Shown piece after piece: positions 18,297 through 30,500 of a DNA stretch of 64,000 bases. Origin of the DNA: Aureispira sp. CCB-E (lineage in GTDB: Bacteria > Bacteroidota > Bacteroidia > Chitinophagales > Saprospiraceae); NCBI RefSeq assembly GCF_031326345.1, contig NZ_CP133671.1:4340001-4404000 (forward strand), given 5' to 3'. The notes under the pieces are model-generated. The model saw nothing but the letters and a program-made list of their open reading frames with translations. It made no database searches and was not told the origin of the DNA. The position numbers and the translations under genes are program-made. Each line of letters starts with the position of its first letter. Positions within the stretch are counted from its first letter, which is position 1.

Positions 18297-21200
18297 ATGC
18301 AAAAAATGTTCAACTGGATACTTATCAGTATTCTATTGTTTTTTGTGCAACAGAATAGCATTGCACAAACCAAAACCAACAACTACACCAAAGAATGGGC
18401 AGAAATCAATAAGTTAGAATATGATGGTCTAACTAAGTCTGCCTTAGAAGCTACTCAAAAATTGTACACAAAAATTCAAGGAGATGACCAAAATTCAGCG
18501 CAAACTGGACAAAGTATAAAGGCACTTCTTTTTATTAATAAATACCAAGCTCGATTAGAAGAAGATGGTCTAGTCAAAGCTATTTATCGCTTCGAAGAAG
18601 AAGCCCTAAAAGCACAATCTCCTATCAAGCCCATTTTGCAATCTATGATTGCAGAATTGTATGATCGTTATTTAAATCAACATCTTTATAAATTTCAAAA
18701 CCGAACTGCAACAGAAGAATTTGATCCCAAAGACATTAGAACTTGGGATATTGACCGCATTACCCAAAAGTGTTATGAACTGTATCAATCAAGTGTTCAA
18801 TTTGAAGACACTAAAAATATTTCTATTGATAATTTTGCAGCGATTACCCAACAAGGTGCCAATGTAGAAGGACTTCGACCTACTCTATATGATTTCCTAC
18901 TTCACAGAGCCTTAGATTTTCATCAATCTGATAAATATTATTTAACTAAACCTGCTTATAAGTTTTATTTAGACTCAGAAGAAGATTTTGCTGGTGCTGC
19001 TGAATTTTCTAAACGTAGTTTAACTGCCAAAGATAGTCTTTCTGCTAATTTTCAAGCGCTCATTTTATTTCAAAAAGGCTTGGCTTTCCATTTGGACAAC
19101 CCTAGAGCTTTAATTGATTTGGACTTAAAACGCCTAGAGTTTGTTAAAAATAAATCCATTCGAAACGACAAAGAGATATTGTATATAGAACGTTTGGAAG
19201 CTTTGTTTAAAAAACACAAAGATCAAGCAATTTCTACAGAGATTGCCTATAAAATTGCCATGCATTATCATCGTCAAGGGCAAAAATACCAACCTTCTCC
19301 AACCGAGCAATATCGTTGGGATATAAAAAAGGCATATGAAATTTGCGAAAAAGCGGTAAAAGCTTTCCCTTCGTCTTACGGCGCTTCTCATTGCAAGAAC
19401 TTAATGGCAACGATCAAAAGCAAAAGCATCTCACTAAATGTAGAAAAAGTAAATCCTATCAATCAACCCACTTTAGGCCTGATTACTTACAAAAACCTTT
19501 CTAAACTCTATTTTAGAGCTATCCCAATTACCAAGGCACAATACGATGCTTTTAATAGCAAATACGGAAAGGCTAGGGCTACCTATCTAAAAAATCTTTC
19601 AGGTGCTTATAAATGGTCTAACGAACTCAAGGATGAAGGGGATTATCAACAACACAGCGTTGAATTTAGTATTCCCAAATTAAGAAACGGACGTTACCTC
19701 ATTGCTGCCTCTGCCAATGAAGATTTTTCATACTCAGAAAATGGCATTGCTTATAGTCTTTTTCATGTTTCTAACATCAGTTTTAGCACTCGATCAGAAG
19801 ATGGAAAACAAACATTTTATCTAACAGATAGAGTAACTGGCAAGCCACTTTCTGATGTAAAAGCTGAGTTTTATGTTTCTACCTACAATAGTTTGTTGCG
19901 TCGGTACGAAACTGTCAAAGCTGGCAATGCCCAAAGTGATAAAAATGGTTATTTTCAGACCACCAACTTTAAAGCTAAAAATTCATATTATAACAATTCT
20001 TTTTTTGTTAAACTTACACACGAAGATGACGAGTTGTTCTTAGACGATTCTTATTATAATTATAATAATAGCGAACCCTATGAACAAGAATTTACAACCT
20101 TCTTTTTGGATAGAGCGATTTATAGACCAGGTCAAATTGTCTATTTCAAAGGATTGGTTTTAAAACGTATGACGAATGGAAAAAATCCTAAAATTGTTCC
20201 AAACCAAGCCCGTACCATTGTCTTTTATGATGCCAATTATCAAAAAATAGCCGAAGCAAAAGTTACGACCAACGACTATGGCTCTTTTAATGGTTCTTTC
20301 ACAGCTCCTTCGAGTGGTTTAACAGGGCAGATGCGGATTGAAGACACCCAAAATAATAGCAACAAGTATTTTCGAGTAGAAGAATACAAACGACCTAAAT
20401 TTGAAGTCATTGCATTGCCCGTAAAAGAATCTTTCAAAATAAATGATTCTGTAAAAGTTCAAGGGCACGCCAAAGCTTATGCTGGTAATAATATTGATGG
20501 TGCCAAAGTTCAATATCGTGTTGTAAGAAAGGCTAACTTTCCATACTGGAACTGGCGTTGGGGATGGTATATCCCATTCAATCAAGAGGTTCAAGAAATT
20601 GCTTTTGGAGAAACAACTACCAATGAAAAAGGAGAATATGAAATTACCTTTAAGGCTTTAGCCGATCGTTCTATTCCCAAAGATAAAAACCCGCAATTTA
20701 ACTACACCGTTTATGCTACAGTTACCGATATTACGGGTGAAACGCATACGGTGCAAACAACCGTCAAAGTTGGTTATATTGCTTTAGATATTAGTTTGTC
20801 TATTCCTGAAAATGTAGATAGAGAAAATGCCGAAGCATTTATCATTAACAGTAAAAATTTAAATGCCGAATTTGAAGCTGCTAAAGGTTCTATTATCATC
20901 GAACAGCTACAAACACCTAAAACTGTTTATAGCAATCGTTTTTGGGCTAAGCCTGATTATTATACTATTTTAACCGCAGAGAAATTCCAAGAGAAATTTC
21001 CTCATTATGCTTATAAAAACGAGGACGAGCAACAAAAATGGAACGTTGCCAAAGAAGTTTTAAAAACAGCTTTTGACACAGAAAAATCCAAAGAACTCGA
21101 CCTTAAAAAGATCCAAAAATGGACGCAAGGTGCTTATAAGGTCACTCTAAAAACCCAAGACAAATACGGAAAAGCAATTGAATTGGTTCGATTCTTTACG

Positions 21201-24200
21201 CTTTATAGCTCTAAAGAAAAAACAACTCCTGTCAATAATGCCTTATTTGTAGCCCAAACTTCTTTTACGAAAGAACCTGGGGAAACGGTAACATTGGATT
21301 TTGGTGCGCATAACAAAGCTGCTTATGTTTTATATGAGGTAGAACATGATAATCAAATTGTAAAAAAAGAATGGATTCAACCCAAAGGAAGAACAAAAGT
21401 TGAGATTGCTATAGAAGAAAAACATCGTGGCAATTTACACTTTCACCTAACAAGCACACAAAGCAATCGTTTGTATACTTCGGGAGGAACCATTTATGTT
21501 CCTTGGAGCAATAAAGATTTAAAAGTCGAATACGCTACATTCCGTGACAAGTTATATCCTGGGCAAAAAGAAGAATGGAAAATTAAAATCTCAGGTCATA
21601 AAGGAGATAAAGTTGCGGCTGAATTTTTAGCAGGTATGTATGATGCCTCTTTAGATGCTTTTGCTCCTAACTCTTGGAACATGACTATTCACCCTACAAG
21701 TTATCGCAATATGTCACTTCAAGGAAATCAAAATTTCTACTATGTAGGCTCAAGTTTATTAGGGTCAAACTGGAATGCATACAGTTATGGTCAATCTAGA
21801 ACCTACAAAACATTTAATTGGAATGGATTTTCTTTTTATGAATGGGACTACGCTAGAGGTGGCCGCTATGATGAGGTATTTGAATCTGAAGATGTTGAAG
21901 TTGTGGAAGAAGTGCAATCTGGTGGAATTAGAGAGAAGTCTATGAATCGAGCTCCTGCCCCTCCAACTCCTTCTTCTGCTACCATTGCCGATTTTAGACC
22001 TAAAGATTCTAGTGTCAACGAACAACAATTAGCAACGAACAAGCCCCAAGCACCAGAGCAGGCTCCTGAAGAAGATTTTGGAGATATAAACGTTCGTACC
22101 AACTTAAATGAAACTGTTTTCTTTTATCCTGATTTAATGACCGATAAAGATGGAAATATCATCATTAAATTCACAATGAACGAAGCCTTAACCAAATGGA
22201 AATTCATGCTTTTTGGGTATACCAAGGAGTTGGCTTTTGTCTCTGACACCAAATCTGTCGTCACTCAAAAAGACTTGATGGTTGTTCCCAATGCCCCTCG
22301 ATTCTTTAGAGAAAATGATGAAATTTACTTTACAGCTAAGGTCAGCAACTTGACTGAAAAAGCCATGAAGGGTAAGGCTCAATTACAACTCTTTGATGCG
22401 ATTAGCATGCAACCTATTGATGCTGCTTTTGGTAATACTCAAGCTACGCTTTCTTTTGATGCAAAGGCAGGGCAATCTGCTCCTTTGGCTTGGAAACTCA
22501 ACATTCCTGATGGTTGGAACACACCTGTTACGCATCGAGTCGTTGCTAAAGCGGGTGATTTCTCCGATGGCGAAGAAGCTGCTATTCCTGTGCTGACCAA
22601 TCGCATGTTGGTCACCGAAACACAACCGCTCCCTGTTCGAGGAAAACAAACTAAAAAATTCACCTTTGATAGAATGGCTCAAGTCAGTCAATCAAAAACG
22701 CTCCAACACCATCAACTGACCTTAGAATTCACGCAAAACCCTGCTTGGTATGCCATTCAATCTTTGCCTTATTTGATGGAATATCCTTATGAGTGTACCG
22801 AACAAATTTTCTCTCGTTATTATGCCAACAGTTTGGCTTCTGATGTTGCCAATGCGCATCCCAAGGTGAAACGAGTTTTTGATCAATGGAAAAATATTGA
22901 TACCGATGCTTTAAAAAGTAATTTGGCTAAAAATGAGGAACTTAAATATGCTTTATTAGAAGAAACGCCTTGGGTTTTGGCAGCGCAAAGTGAAGCGACT
23001 CAAAAGAAAAATATTGGGGTGCTTTTTGATCTTAATCGTATGGCGAATGAATTGACAAAAGCTAGGGACAAAATGGCGGATCGTCAATTGGCAAACGGTG
23101 GCTTTAGTTGGATGCCTGGTGGTCGAGATAGCTGGTACATCACCCAATATATTGTAGAAGGCATGGGACATCTAGATAAGTTGGGGGTTAAGGATATTCA
23201 ATCTGATCCTAAGATGGCAAAAATGATTCAACGTGCCGTTGACTACATTGATGTGGAGCTAGCTCGACAGTACAAAGAATTGCTCAAATGGGCAAAACGA
23301 AGCAAGAATGAAAAAGAGTACTTAGAGCAAGATCATCTAGGACAAATGGTCATTCATTATTTTTATGCTAGAACCTTCTTTTTAGAGCAAAAAATTACCA
23401 ATAAAACTACTTTAGAAGCCATCCAGTACTACGAAGGGCAAGCTCTAAAATATTGGAGAAATAAGTCCATGTACATGCAAGGACTGTTAGCCTTAGGTTT
23501 CCACAGAAAAGGAACCGACTTAGAAACGCCTCAAAAAATTGTTGCAGCTGCCAAAGAAAATGCCTTGAATAGCGATGAAATGGGCATGTATTGGAAGTAT
23601 CCATCGGGTTACTTTTGGTATCAACTACCCATCGAAACCCATGCCTTGATGATTGAGGTCTTTGATGTTGTGGCTAAAGATGCTAAGGCAGTAGAAGATT
23701 TGAAAGTTTGGTTGCTAAAAGCCAAGCAGACAACTCATTGGAAAACGACCAAAGCTACTGCCGCCGCTTGTTATGCGTTGCTCATGTCCGGTGACAATTG
23801 GTTGATGGACGACCAAGAAATTGAAATTACTTTGGGCAACAAAAAATTGGATCAATCTCAAATCAAGAAAGAAGCAGGAACGGGGTATTTTAAAACTTCT
23901 TGGAAAGCAGATGAGATTACCAACGATATGGCAAACATCAAGGTCAAAAATCCAAACAATGTCGTGGCTTGGGGAGCTTTGTACTGGCAATACTTCGAGA
24001 ATTTAGACAAGATTACGCATTTCAAAGAAACACCTTTGAAGTTGAATAAGAAACTGTTCAAACAAATTAACACCGATCGAGGTCCTGTCTTAAAACCTAT
24101 TGATAGCCAAACCTTAGAACCTGGAGACTTGATTAAAGTTCGCATTGAATTGATGGTTGATCGAGATATGGAATATGTTCACATGAAGGATATGAGAGCA

Positions 24201-24449
24201 GCCGGTTTAGAACCAACCAATGTCTTGAGTCAGTATAAATACCAAGGAGGTTTGGGCTATTACGAAAGTACTAGAGATGCTTCGACCAACTTCTTCTTTA
24301 GTTATTTATCTAAAGGTACTTATGTCTTTGAATATCCTTTGCGAGTCAATCACAAAGGTGATTTCTCCAATGGAATCACCACCATTCAATGTATGTATGC
24401 CCCTGAATTTACGGCTCACTCTGAGGGCGTTCGAGTCTCTGTTGAGTAA
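18297..24449 (+). CDS. Alpha-2-macroglobulin-like protein, paralogue 1
   Basis: 2050 aa, exported (signal peptide ending NSIAQ; no lipobox). Domains in order: an N-terminal helical, TPR-like region (25-390); MG domains from about 395, with the hallmark FFLDRAIYRPGQIVYFKG near 603 and FRVEEYKRPKFEV near 690; a bait-region domain starting VEYATFRDKLYPGQ near 1080; a disordered acidic/proline-rich bait-like segment (about 1185-1260); the A2M signature VFFYPDLMTDKDGN just after it; and the thioester domain with ECTEQ (Cys1500, Glu1502, Gln1503). Bacterial A2Ms are thought to trap proteases when the bait is cut and to bond them through the thioester. The 3' half is nearly identical to that of paralogue 2. 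No pbpC-type partner lies nearby. Confidence 0.9.
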   Translation: MQKMFNWILISILLFFVQQNSIAQTKTNNYTKEWAEINKLEYDGLTKSALEATQKLYTKIQGDDQNSAQTGQSIKALLFINKYQARLEEDGLVKAIYRFEEEALKAQSPIKPILQSMIAELYDRYLNQHLYKFQNRTATEEFDPKDIRTWDIDRITQKCYELYQSSVQFEDTKNISIDNFAAITQQGANVEGLRPTLYDFLLHRALDFHQSDKYYLTKPAYKFYLDSEEDFAGAAEFSKRSLTAKDSLSANFQALILFQKGLAFHLDNPRALIDLDLKRLEFVKNKSIRNDKEILYIERLEALFKKHKDQAISTEIAYKIAMHYHRQGQKYQPSPTEQYRWDIKKAYEICEKAVKAFPSSYGASHCKNLMATIKSKSISLNVEKVNPINQPTLGLITYKNLSKLYFRAIPITKAQYDAFNSKYGKARATYLKNLSGAYKWSNELKDEGDYQQHSVEFSIPKLRNGRYLIAASANEDFSYSENGIAYSLFHVSNISFSTRSEDGKQTFYLTDRVTGKPLSDVKAEFYVSTYNSLLRRYETVKAGNAQSDKNGYFQTTNFKAKNSYYNNSFFVKLTHEDDELFLDDSYYNYNNSEPYEQEFTTFFLDRAIYRPGQIVYFKGLVLKRMTNGKNPKIVPNQARTIVFYDANYQKIAEAKVTTNDYGSFNGSFTAPSSGLTGQMRIEDTQNNSNKYFRVEEYKRPKFEVIALPVKESFKINDSVKVQGHAKAYAGNNIDGAKVQYRVVRKANFPYWNWRWGWYIPFNQEVQEIAFGETTTNEKGEYEITFKALADRSIPKDKNPQFNYTVYATVTDITGETHTVQTTVKVGYIALDISLSIPENVDRENAEAFIINSKNLNAEFEAAKGSIIIEQLQTPKTVYSNRFWAKPDYYTILTAEKFQEKFPHYAYKNEDEQQKWNVAKEVLKTAFDTEKSKELDLKKIQKWTQGAYKVTLKTQDKYGKAIELVRFFTLYSSKEKTTPVNNALFVAQTSFTKEPGETVTLDFGAHNKAAYVLYEVEHDNQIVKKEWIQPKGRTKVEIAIEEKHRGNLHFHLTSTQSNRLYTSGGTIYVPWSNKDLKVEYATFRDKLYPGQKEEWKIKISGHKGDKVAAEFLAGMYDASLDAFAPNSWNMTIHPTSYRNMSLQGNQNFYYVGSSLLGSNWNAYSYGQSRTYKTFNWNGFSFYEWDYARGGRYDEVFESEDVEVVEEVQSGGIREKSMNRAPAPPTPSSATIADFRPKDSSVNEQQLATNKPQAPEQAPEEDFGDINVRTNLNETVFFYPDLMTDKDGNIIIKFTMNEALTKWKFMLFGYTKELAFVSDTKSVVTQKDLMVVPNAPRFFRENDEIYFTAKVSNLTEKAMKGKAQLQLFDAISMQPIDAAFGNTQATLSFDAKAGQSAPLAWKLNIPDGWNTPVTHRVVAKAGDFSDGEEAAIPVLTNRMLVTETQPLPVRGKQTKKFTFDRMAQVSQSKTLQHHQLTLEFTQNPAWYAIQSLPYLMEYPYECTEQIFSRYYANSLASDVANAHPKVKRVFDQWKNIDTDALKSNLAKNEELKYALLEETPWVLAAQSEATQKKNIGVLFDLNRMANELTKARDKMADRQLANGGFSWMPGGRDSWYITQYIVEGMGHLDKLGVKDIQSDPKMAKMIQRAVDYIDVELARQYKELLKWAKRSKNEKEYLEQDHLGQMVIHYFYARTFFLEQKITNKTTLEAIQYYEGQALKYWRNKSMYMQGLLALGFHRKGTDLETPQKIVAAAKENALNSDEMGMYWKYPSGYFWYQLPIETHALMIEVFDVVAKDAKAVEDLKVWLLKAKQTTHWKTTKATAAACYALLMSGDNWLMDDQEIEITLGNKKLDQSQIKKEAGTGYFKTSWKADEITNDMANIKVKNPNNVVAWGALYWQYFENLDKITHFKETPLKLNKKLFKQINTDRGPVLKPIDSQTLEPGDLIKVRIELMVDRDMEYVHMKDMRAAGLEPTNVLSQYKYQGGLGYYESTRDASTNFFFSYLSKGTYVFEYPLRVNHKGDFSNGITTIQCMYAPEFTAHSEGVRVSVE

Positions 24450-24455
24450 AAGTAA
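22048..24455 (+). repeat. Near-identical 2.4-kb tract, copy 1 (3' half of A2M paralogue 1)
   Basis: This tract matches 28321-30728 base for base at a constant offset of 6273 with no indel. By eye I count 13 substitutions, most of them synonymous, and none between 22220 and 23473. Similarity drops abruptly on the left inside the bait-like segment and on the right 6 bp past the stop codon. Confidence 0.95.
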
Positions 24456-24465
24456 GGCTATTTCT

Positions 24466-24503
24466 ATTAGGCAATTTGGAATATCGTTTTCAAATTGCCT
24501 AAT
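24466..24503 (+). terminator. Hairpin behind A2M paralogue 1
   Basis: 13-bp perfect stem ATTAGGCAATTTG (24466-24478) / CAAATTGCCTAAT (24491-24503) with a 12-nt loop. It lacks a U run, so it may act as a weak terminator or 3' stabiliser. Confidence 0.5.
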
Positions 24504-24557
24504 CAATTAAAATATCAAAATCACACGACCCAATACCTAAACTTAAAAATAAACATT

Positions 24558-27500
24558 ATGCAAAAAAATAAATATTGGGGAATTATCTGTGCCTTTATAA
24601 CGGTTGCATTATCTATCAACCTATTTGCACAAAAACCAAATAAGACAACAATGAATAATTATCCCAAAGCTTGGGAAGCCATCAACAAATTAGAGTATGA
24701 TGGTTTGACCAAGTCTGCACTAGAAGAAACTCAAAAGCTCTATACTCAAATTAAAAAAGACGCTGAAAATCCTGCCCAAACGGCGCAGTTAATCAAAGCC
24801 CTTTTATTTATTAATAAATATCAGGCACGCTTAGAAGAAGATGGTTTGATCAAAGCCATTTATCGTTTTCAAGAAGAAGCAAAAACAGCCACAGCTCCAA
24901 TCAAGCCTATTTTGTTATCGATGGTAGCTGAAATGTACGACCGTTATCTCAACCAACATTTGTACAAGTTTCAAAACCGAACCAAAACAGCAGATTTTAA
25001 ACAAGAAGATATTCGGACTTGGGATGTTGCTAGGATTACAGAAAAATGCTTTGAATTGTACCACCAAAGCATCACTTATGATGAGACCAAAACGTTGGCT
25101 ATAAAAGATTTTGAAGCCATCACCTACAGTTCTTTTAATGTAGAGGGACTACGCCCAACGCTCTATGATTTTCTTGTTCATCGCGCCCTTGATTTTTTTG
25201 AGTCTGAGAAATACTATTTAACGAAACCTGCCTTTAAGTTTTATTTGGATTCTAAAGTACATTTTGCCGATGGGTCAAGTTTTATTAATACAACACTAAA
25301 AGCTAAAGATAGCCTTGCCTCGGAATTTCAAACCTTGCGTTTGTATCAAGAAGCATTAGCCTTTCATGTTGATGACAAAGACCCCAAAGCTTATATTGAT
25401 TTAGAACTTAGACGATTGCGTTATGTTTTAAACAAATCTATTTTAAATGATAAAAACTTACTTTATTTAGATCGTTTAGAAGCACTTCATCAACAGTACA
25501 AAAAACAAGAAGTTGCCGCTGAAATTGCTTTTCAAATTGCTACTTATTATTATAATCAAGGACAAAAATACCAACCTTCTCCAACCGAGCAATATCGTTG
25601 GGATATCAAAAAAGCATACGAAATTTGCCAAAAAGCAATAGAGCAATACCCCAAGTCTTACGGTGCTTCTCACTGCGAAGCTCTAATCAGCAGTATTCAG
25701 CAGAAGAATATGTCTCTGGATGTAGAAAAGATTAATGCGATTGATGCCCCTATCTTAGCTCTGTTAAGTTACAAAAATCTACAAAAAGTATACTTTAGAG
25801 CCATTCCGATTACAAAAGCTCAACACACTACTTTGAATGAAAAGTATGGCGAAAAACGCGCTGCATATTTGCGCAAATTATCCAGCACTTACCAATGGTC
25901 TTTGGAGATTAAAGATGAGGGGGATTATCAAAATCACACCATTGAGTTTGAAATTCCCAAACTACCTAATGGTCGTTATATTATTGCAGTCTCTGCGGAT
26001 GAAGATTTTTCCTACAAAGAAAATGGCATTGCCTATAGTTCTTTCTTTGTATCTAATATGAGTCTTGTAGCGCGTCAAAATGACGGAAATTATAGTTTTT
26101 ATGTAACGAATAGAACAACAGGTATGCCTTTAGAAGGCGTTCGTGCAGAATTTTATGTATCCAAATACAATAGCCTTTTAAGACGTTACGAAACCATTCG
26201 TGCACACACGACTGATAGTGATAAAAATGGTTTAATTAATAGTCAAGGATTACAAACTAAAAATGGTTATTACCAAAGTTCTTATTTCATTAAATTATCC
26301 CAAAAAGAGGATGTTTTATTTCTCGACGACTCTTACTACAACCATGATCCTAATGCTCCTTATCAAAAACAGACAACACATTTCTTTTTGGATAGAGCAA
26401 TTTATCGCCCAGGACAATTGGTCTACTTCAAGGGCTTGGTCTTGAGTCATATGACAGATGGCAAAGATCAAAAAATTGTCCCCAATCAACAACGAATCAT
26501 TACCTTTTACGATGCCAACCGACAAAAAGTAGCCGATGTAACGGTAACCACCAATGAATATGGTTCTTTTAGTGGCTCATTCACTGCTCCTAAAGGTGGC
26601 TTGTTGGGTCAAATGTACTTGGAAGATAGTCATAGCCACAGTACAAAGTATTTTAGAGTTGAAGAATACAAGCGCCCTAAGTTTGAAGTCGTTGCTCTGC
26701 CCATCAAGGAGTCCTACAAAATTGGCGATACGGTTCATGTTCAAGGGCACGCCAAAGCCTATGCAGGTAATAATATTGATGGTGCCAAAGTGCAATATCG
26801 TGTGGTTCGCCAAGCTCGTTTTCCTTATTGGAATTGGCGTTGGGGTTGGTACATTCCGTTTAATAGAGAACAACAAGAGATCACTTTTGGAGAAACAACA
26901 ACCAATGAAAAAGGAGAATATGAAATTGCTTTTGAAGCAATAGCAGATCGCTCTATTCCAAAAGATAAAAATCCTGAATTTCAATATACCGTACATGCTA
27001 CTGTAACCGACATTACAGGAGAGACACATACGACACAATCTACCGTTCGAGTAGGTTATATTGCTTTGGATGTTAGTTTGTCTATCCCCGAAAATGTCAA
27101 CAGAGAAAACACGTCTTCTTTTGGCATTAACACACAAAACCTTAACTATCAATTTGAAGCAGCACAAGGAGAAATTGTCATTGAACAATTGAAAACACCC
27201 AATATTATTTACAAGAATCGTTTGTGGTCTAAACCTGACTATGAAAACATGGACAAAGAAAGCTTTAAGAAAAAGTTTCCTTTGTATGCTTTCAAAAATG
27301 AGGACGAGCCCAACAACTGGTCGGTCTCTAAAGAAGTTTTAAGGACTTCTTTTGATACGAAACAATCAAAAAAATTAGAGCTAAAAAACGTCAACAATTG
27401 GAAACAAGGACGTTATAGAGTTACGCTTAAAACTAAAGATAAATACGGTGCTCCGATTGAGATTCGAAAGTTTTTTACATTGTATAGCAATAAAGCTAAA

Positions 27501-30500
27501 AAAACACCGCTCAACAATGCTTTGTTTCTCGCTCAAAGTTCTTTTACTGCTGAACCAGACACTAGTATCAATATAGATTTTGGCACTTACGAAAAGGCTG
27601 CTTATGTATTGTATGAGATAGAACATGATCATCAAATTATACATCGAGAATGGATTCAACCCAAAGGAAGAATCATTCGTAGTCTTTCAATAGAAGAAAA
27701 ACATCGTGGCAACCTACATTTTCATCTAACAAGCATTCAAGATGGTCGTTTTTACAGCTCTGGAGGAACGATTTATGTTCCTTGGAGCAACAAAGATTTA
27801 AAAGTTGAATACGCTACATTCCGTGACAAACTATATCCTGGTCAAAAAGAAGAATGGAAGATTAAAATTTCTGGTCATAAAGGAGATAAAGTTGCCGCCG
27901 AATTTCTAGCGAGTATGTATGATGCCTCCTTAGATGCTTTTAGTGCTAATTCTTGGTACTTCAATATTCATCCTAGTTCCTACAGGAGTTTAAGTTTACA
28001 AGGTTATAATTCGTTTACTATGGTGGGTTCTGCCTTGCTACAACATGACTGGAATACCTACAAATCGGGTGCATCTAGAACCTACCCTACACTGGATTGG
28101 AATGGTTTTTCTTTCTATGAATATGATTATTCTCGTGGCAATCGGGTTTATAAAAGTGCCAGTCCTAAAGGACGCATGAGATCCAAAAAAGAAGGTTCAA
28201 AATTGGGCGCTCCTATCATGGACAGTTCTGTAGAAATGGAAGAAGTCGAAGCAGATGGTTTTATGAATGCAGAACAAGATAAAACAGTCGTTTCTAACGA
28301 CCAAATTACAGCTAAGCCTGAAGCACCAGAGCAGGCTCCTGAAGAAGATTTTGGAAATATAAACGTTCGTACCAACTTAAATGAAACTGTTTTCTTTTAT
28401 CCTGATTTAATGACCGATAAAGATGGAAATATCATCATTAAATTCACGATGAACGAAGCCTTAACCAAATGGAAATTCATGCTTTTTGGGCATACCAAGG
28501 AGTTGGCTTTTGTCTCTGACACCAAATCTGTCGTCACTCAAAAAGACTTGATGGTTGTTCCCAATGCCCCTCGATTCTTTAGAGAAAATGATGAAATTTA
28601 CTTTACAGCTAAGGTCAGCAACTTGACTGAAAAAGCCATGAAGGGTAAGGCTCAATTACAACTCTTTGATGCGATTAGCATGCAACCTATTGATGCTGCT
28701 TTTGGTAATACTCAAGCTACGCTTTCTTTTGATGCAAAGGCAGGGCAATCTGCTCCTTTGGCTTGGAAACTCAACATTCCTGATGGTTGGAACACACCTG
28801 TTACGCATCGAGTCGTTGCTAAAGCGGGTGATTTCTCCGATGGCGAAGAAGCTGCTATTCCTGTGCTGACCAATCGCATGTTGGTCACCGAAACACAACC
28901 GCTCCCTGTTCGAGGAAAACAAACTAAAAAATTCACCTTTGATAGAATGGCTCAAGTCAGTCAATCAAAAACGCTCCAACACCATCAACTGACCTTAGAA
29001 TTCACGCAAAACCCTGCTTGGTATGCCATTCAATCTTTGCCTTATTTGATGGAATATCCTTATGAGTGTACCGAACAAATTTTCTCTCGTTATTATGCCA
29101 ACAGTTTGGCTTCTGATGTTGCCAATGCGCATCCCAAGGTGAAACGAGTTTTTGATCAATGGAAAAATATTGATACCGATGCTTTAAAAAGTAATTTGGC
29201 TAAAAATGAGGAACTTAAATATGCTTTATTAGAAGAAACGCCTTGGGTTTTGGCAGCGCAAAGTGAAGCGACTCAAAAGAAAAATATTGGGGTGCTTTTT
29301 GATCTTAATCGTATGGCGAATGAATTGACAAAAGCTAGGGACAAAATGGCGGATCGTCAATTGGCAAACGGTGGCTTTAGTTGGATGCCTGGTGGTCGAG
29401 ATAGCTGGTACATCACCCAATATATTGTAGAAGGCATGGGACATCTAGATAAGTTGGGGGTTAAGGATATTCAATCTGATCCTAAGATGGCAAAAATGAT
29501 TCAACGTGCCGTTGACTACATTGATGTGGAGCTAGCTCGACAGTACAAAGAATTGCTCAAATGGGCAAAACGAAGCAAGAATGAAAAAGAGTACTTAGAG
29601 CAAGATCATCTAGGACAAATGGTCATTCATTATTTTTATGCTAGAACCTTCTTTTTAGAGCAAAAAATTACCAATAAAACTACTTTAGAAGCCATCCAGT
29701 ACTACGAAGGGCAAGCTCTAAAATATTGGAGAAATAAGTCCATGTATATGCAAGGACTGTTAGCCTTAGGTTTCCACAGAAAAGGAACCGACTTAGAAAC
29801 GCCTCAAAAGATTGTTGCAGCTGCCAAAGAAAATGCCTTGAATAGCGATGAAATGGGCATGTATTGGAAGTATCCATCGGGTTACTTTTGGTATCAACTG
29901 CCCATCGAAACCCATGCCTTGATGATTGAGGTCTTTGATGTTGTAGCTAAAGATGCTAAGGCGGTAGAAGATTTGAAAGTTTGGTTGCTAAAAGCCAAGC
30001 AGACAACTCATTGGAAAACGACCAAAGCTACTGCCGCCGCTTGTTATGCGTTGCTCATGTCGGGTGATAATTGGTTGATGGACGACCAAGAAATTGAAAT
30101 TACTTTGGGCAACAAAAAATTGGATCAATCTCAAATCAAGAAAGAAGCAGGAACGGGGTATTTTAAAACTTCTTGGAAAGCAGATGAAATTACCAACGAT
30201 ATGGCAAACATCAAGGTCAAAAATCCAAACAATGTCGTGGCTTGGGGAGCTTTGTACTGGCAATACTTCGAGAATTTAGACAAGATTACGCATTTCAAAG
30301 AAACACCTTTGAAGTTGAATAAGAAACTGTTCAAACAAATTAACACCGATCGAGGTCCTGTCTTAAAACCTATTGATAGCCAAACCTTAGAACCTGGAGA
30401 CTTGATTAAAGTTCGCATTGAATTGATGGTTGATCGAGATATGGAATATGTTCACATGAAGGATATGAGAGCAGCCGGTTTAGAACCAACCAATGTCTTG

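Noticed and set aside
22383-22691. Minus-strand ORFs inside the A2M genes, some identical between copies (for example 28656-28964)
   Set aside because: They are shadows of the A2M frames. Their identity only reflects the duplicated tract.
24495-24557. Upstream start for A2M paralogue 2 adding 21 residues
   Set aside because: The leader is hydrophilic and overlaps the hairpin behind paralogue 1. Starting at 24558 gives a normal signal peptide.
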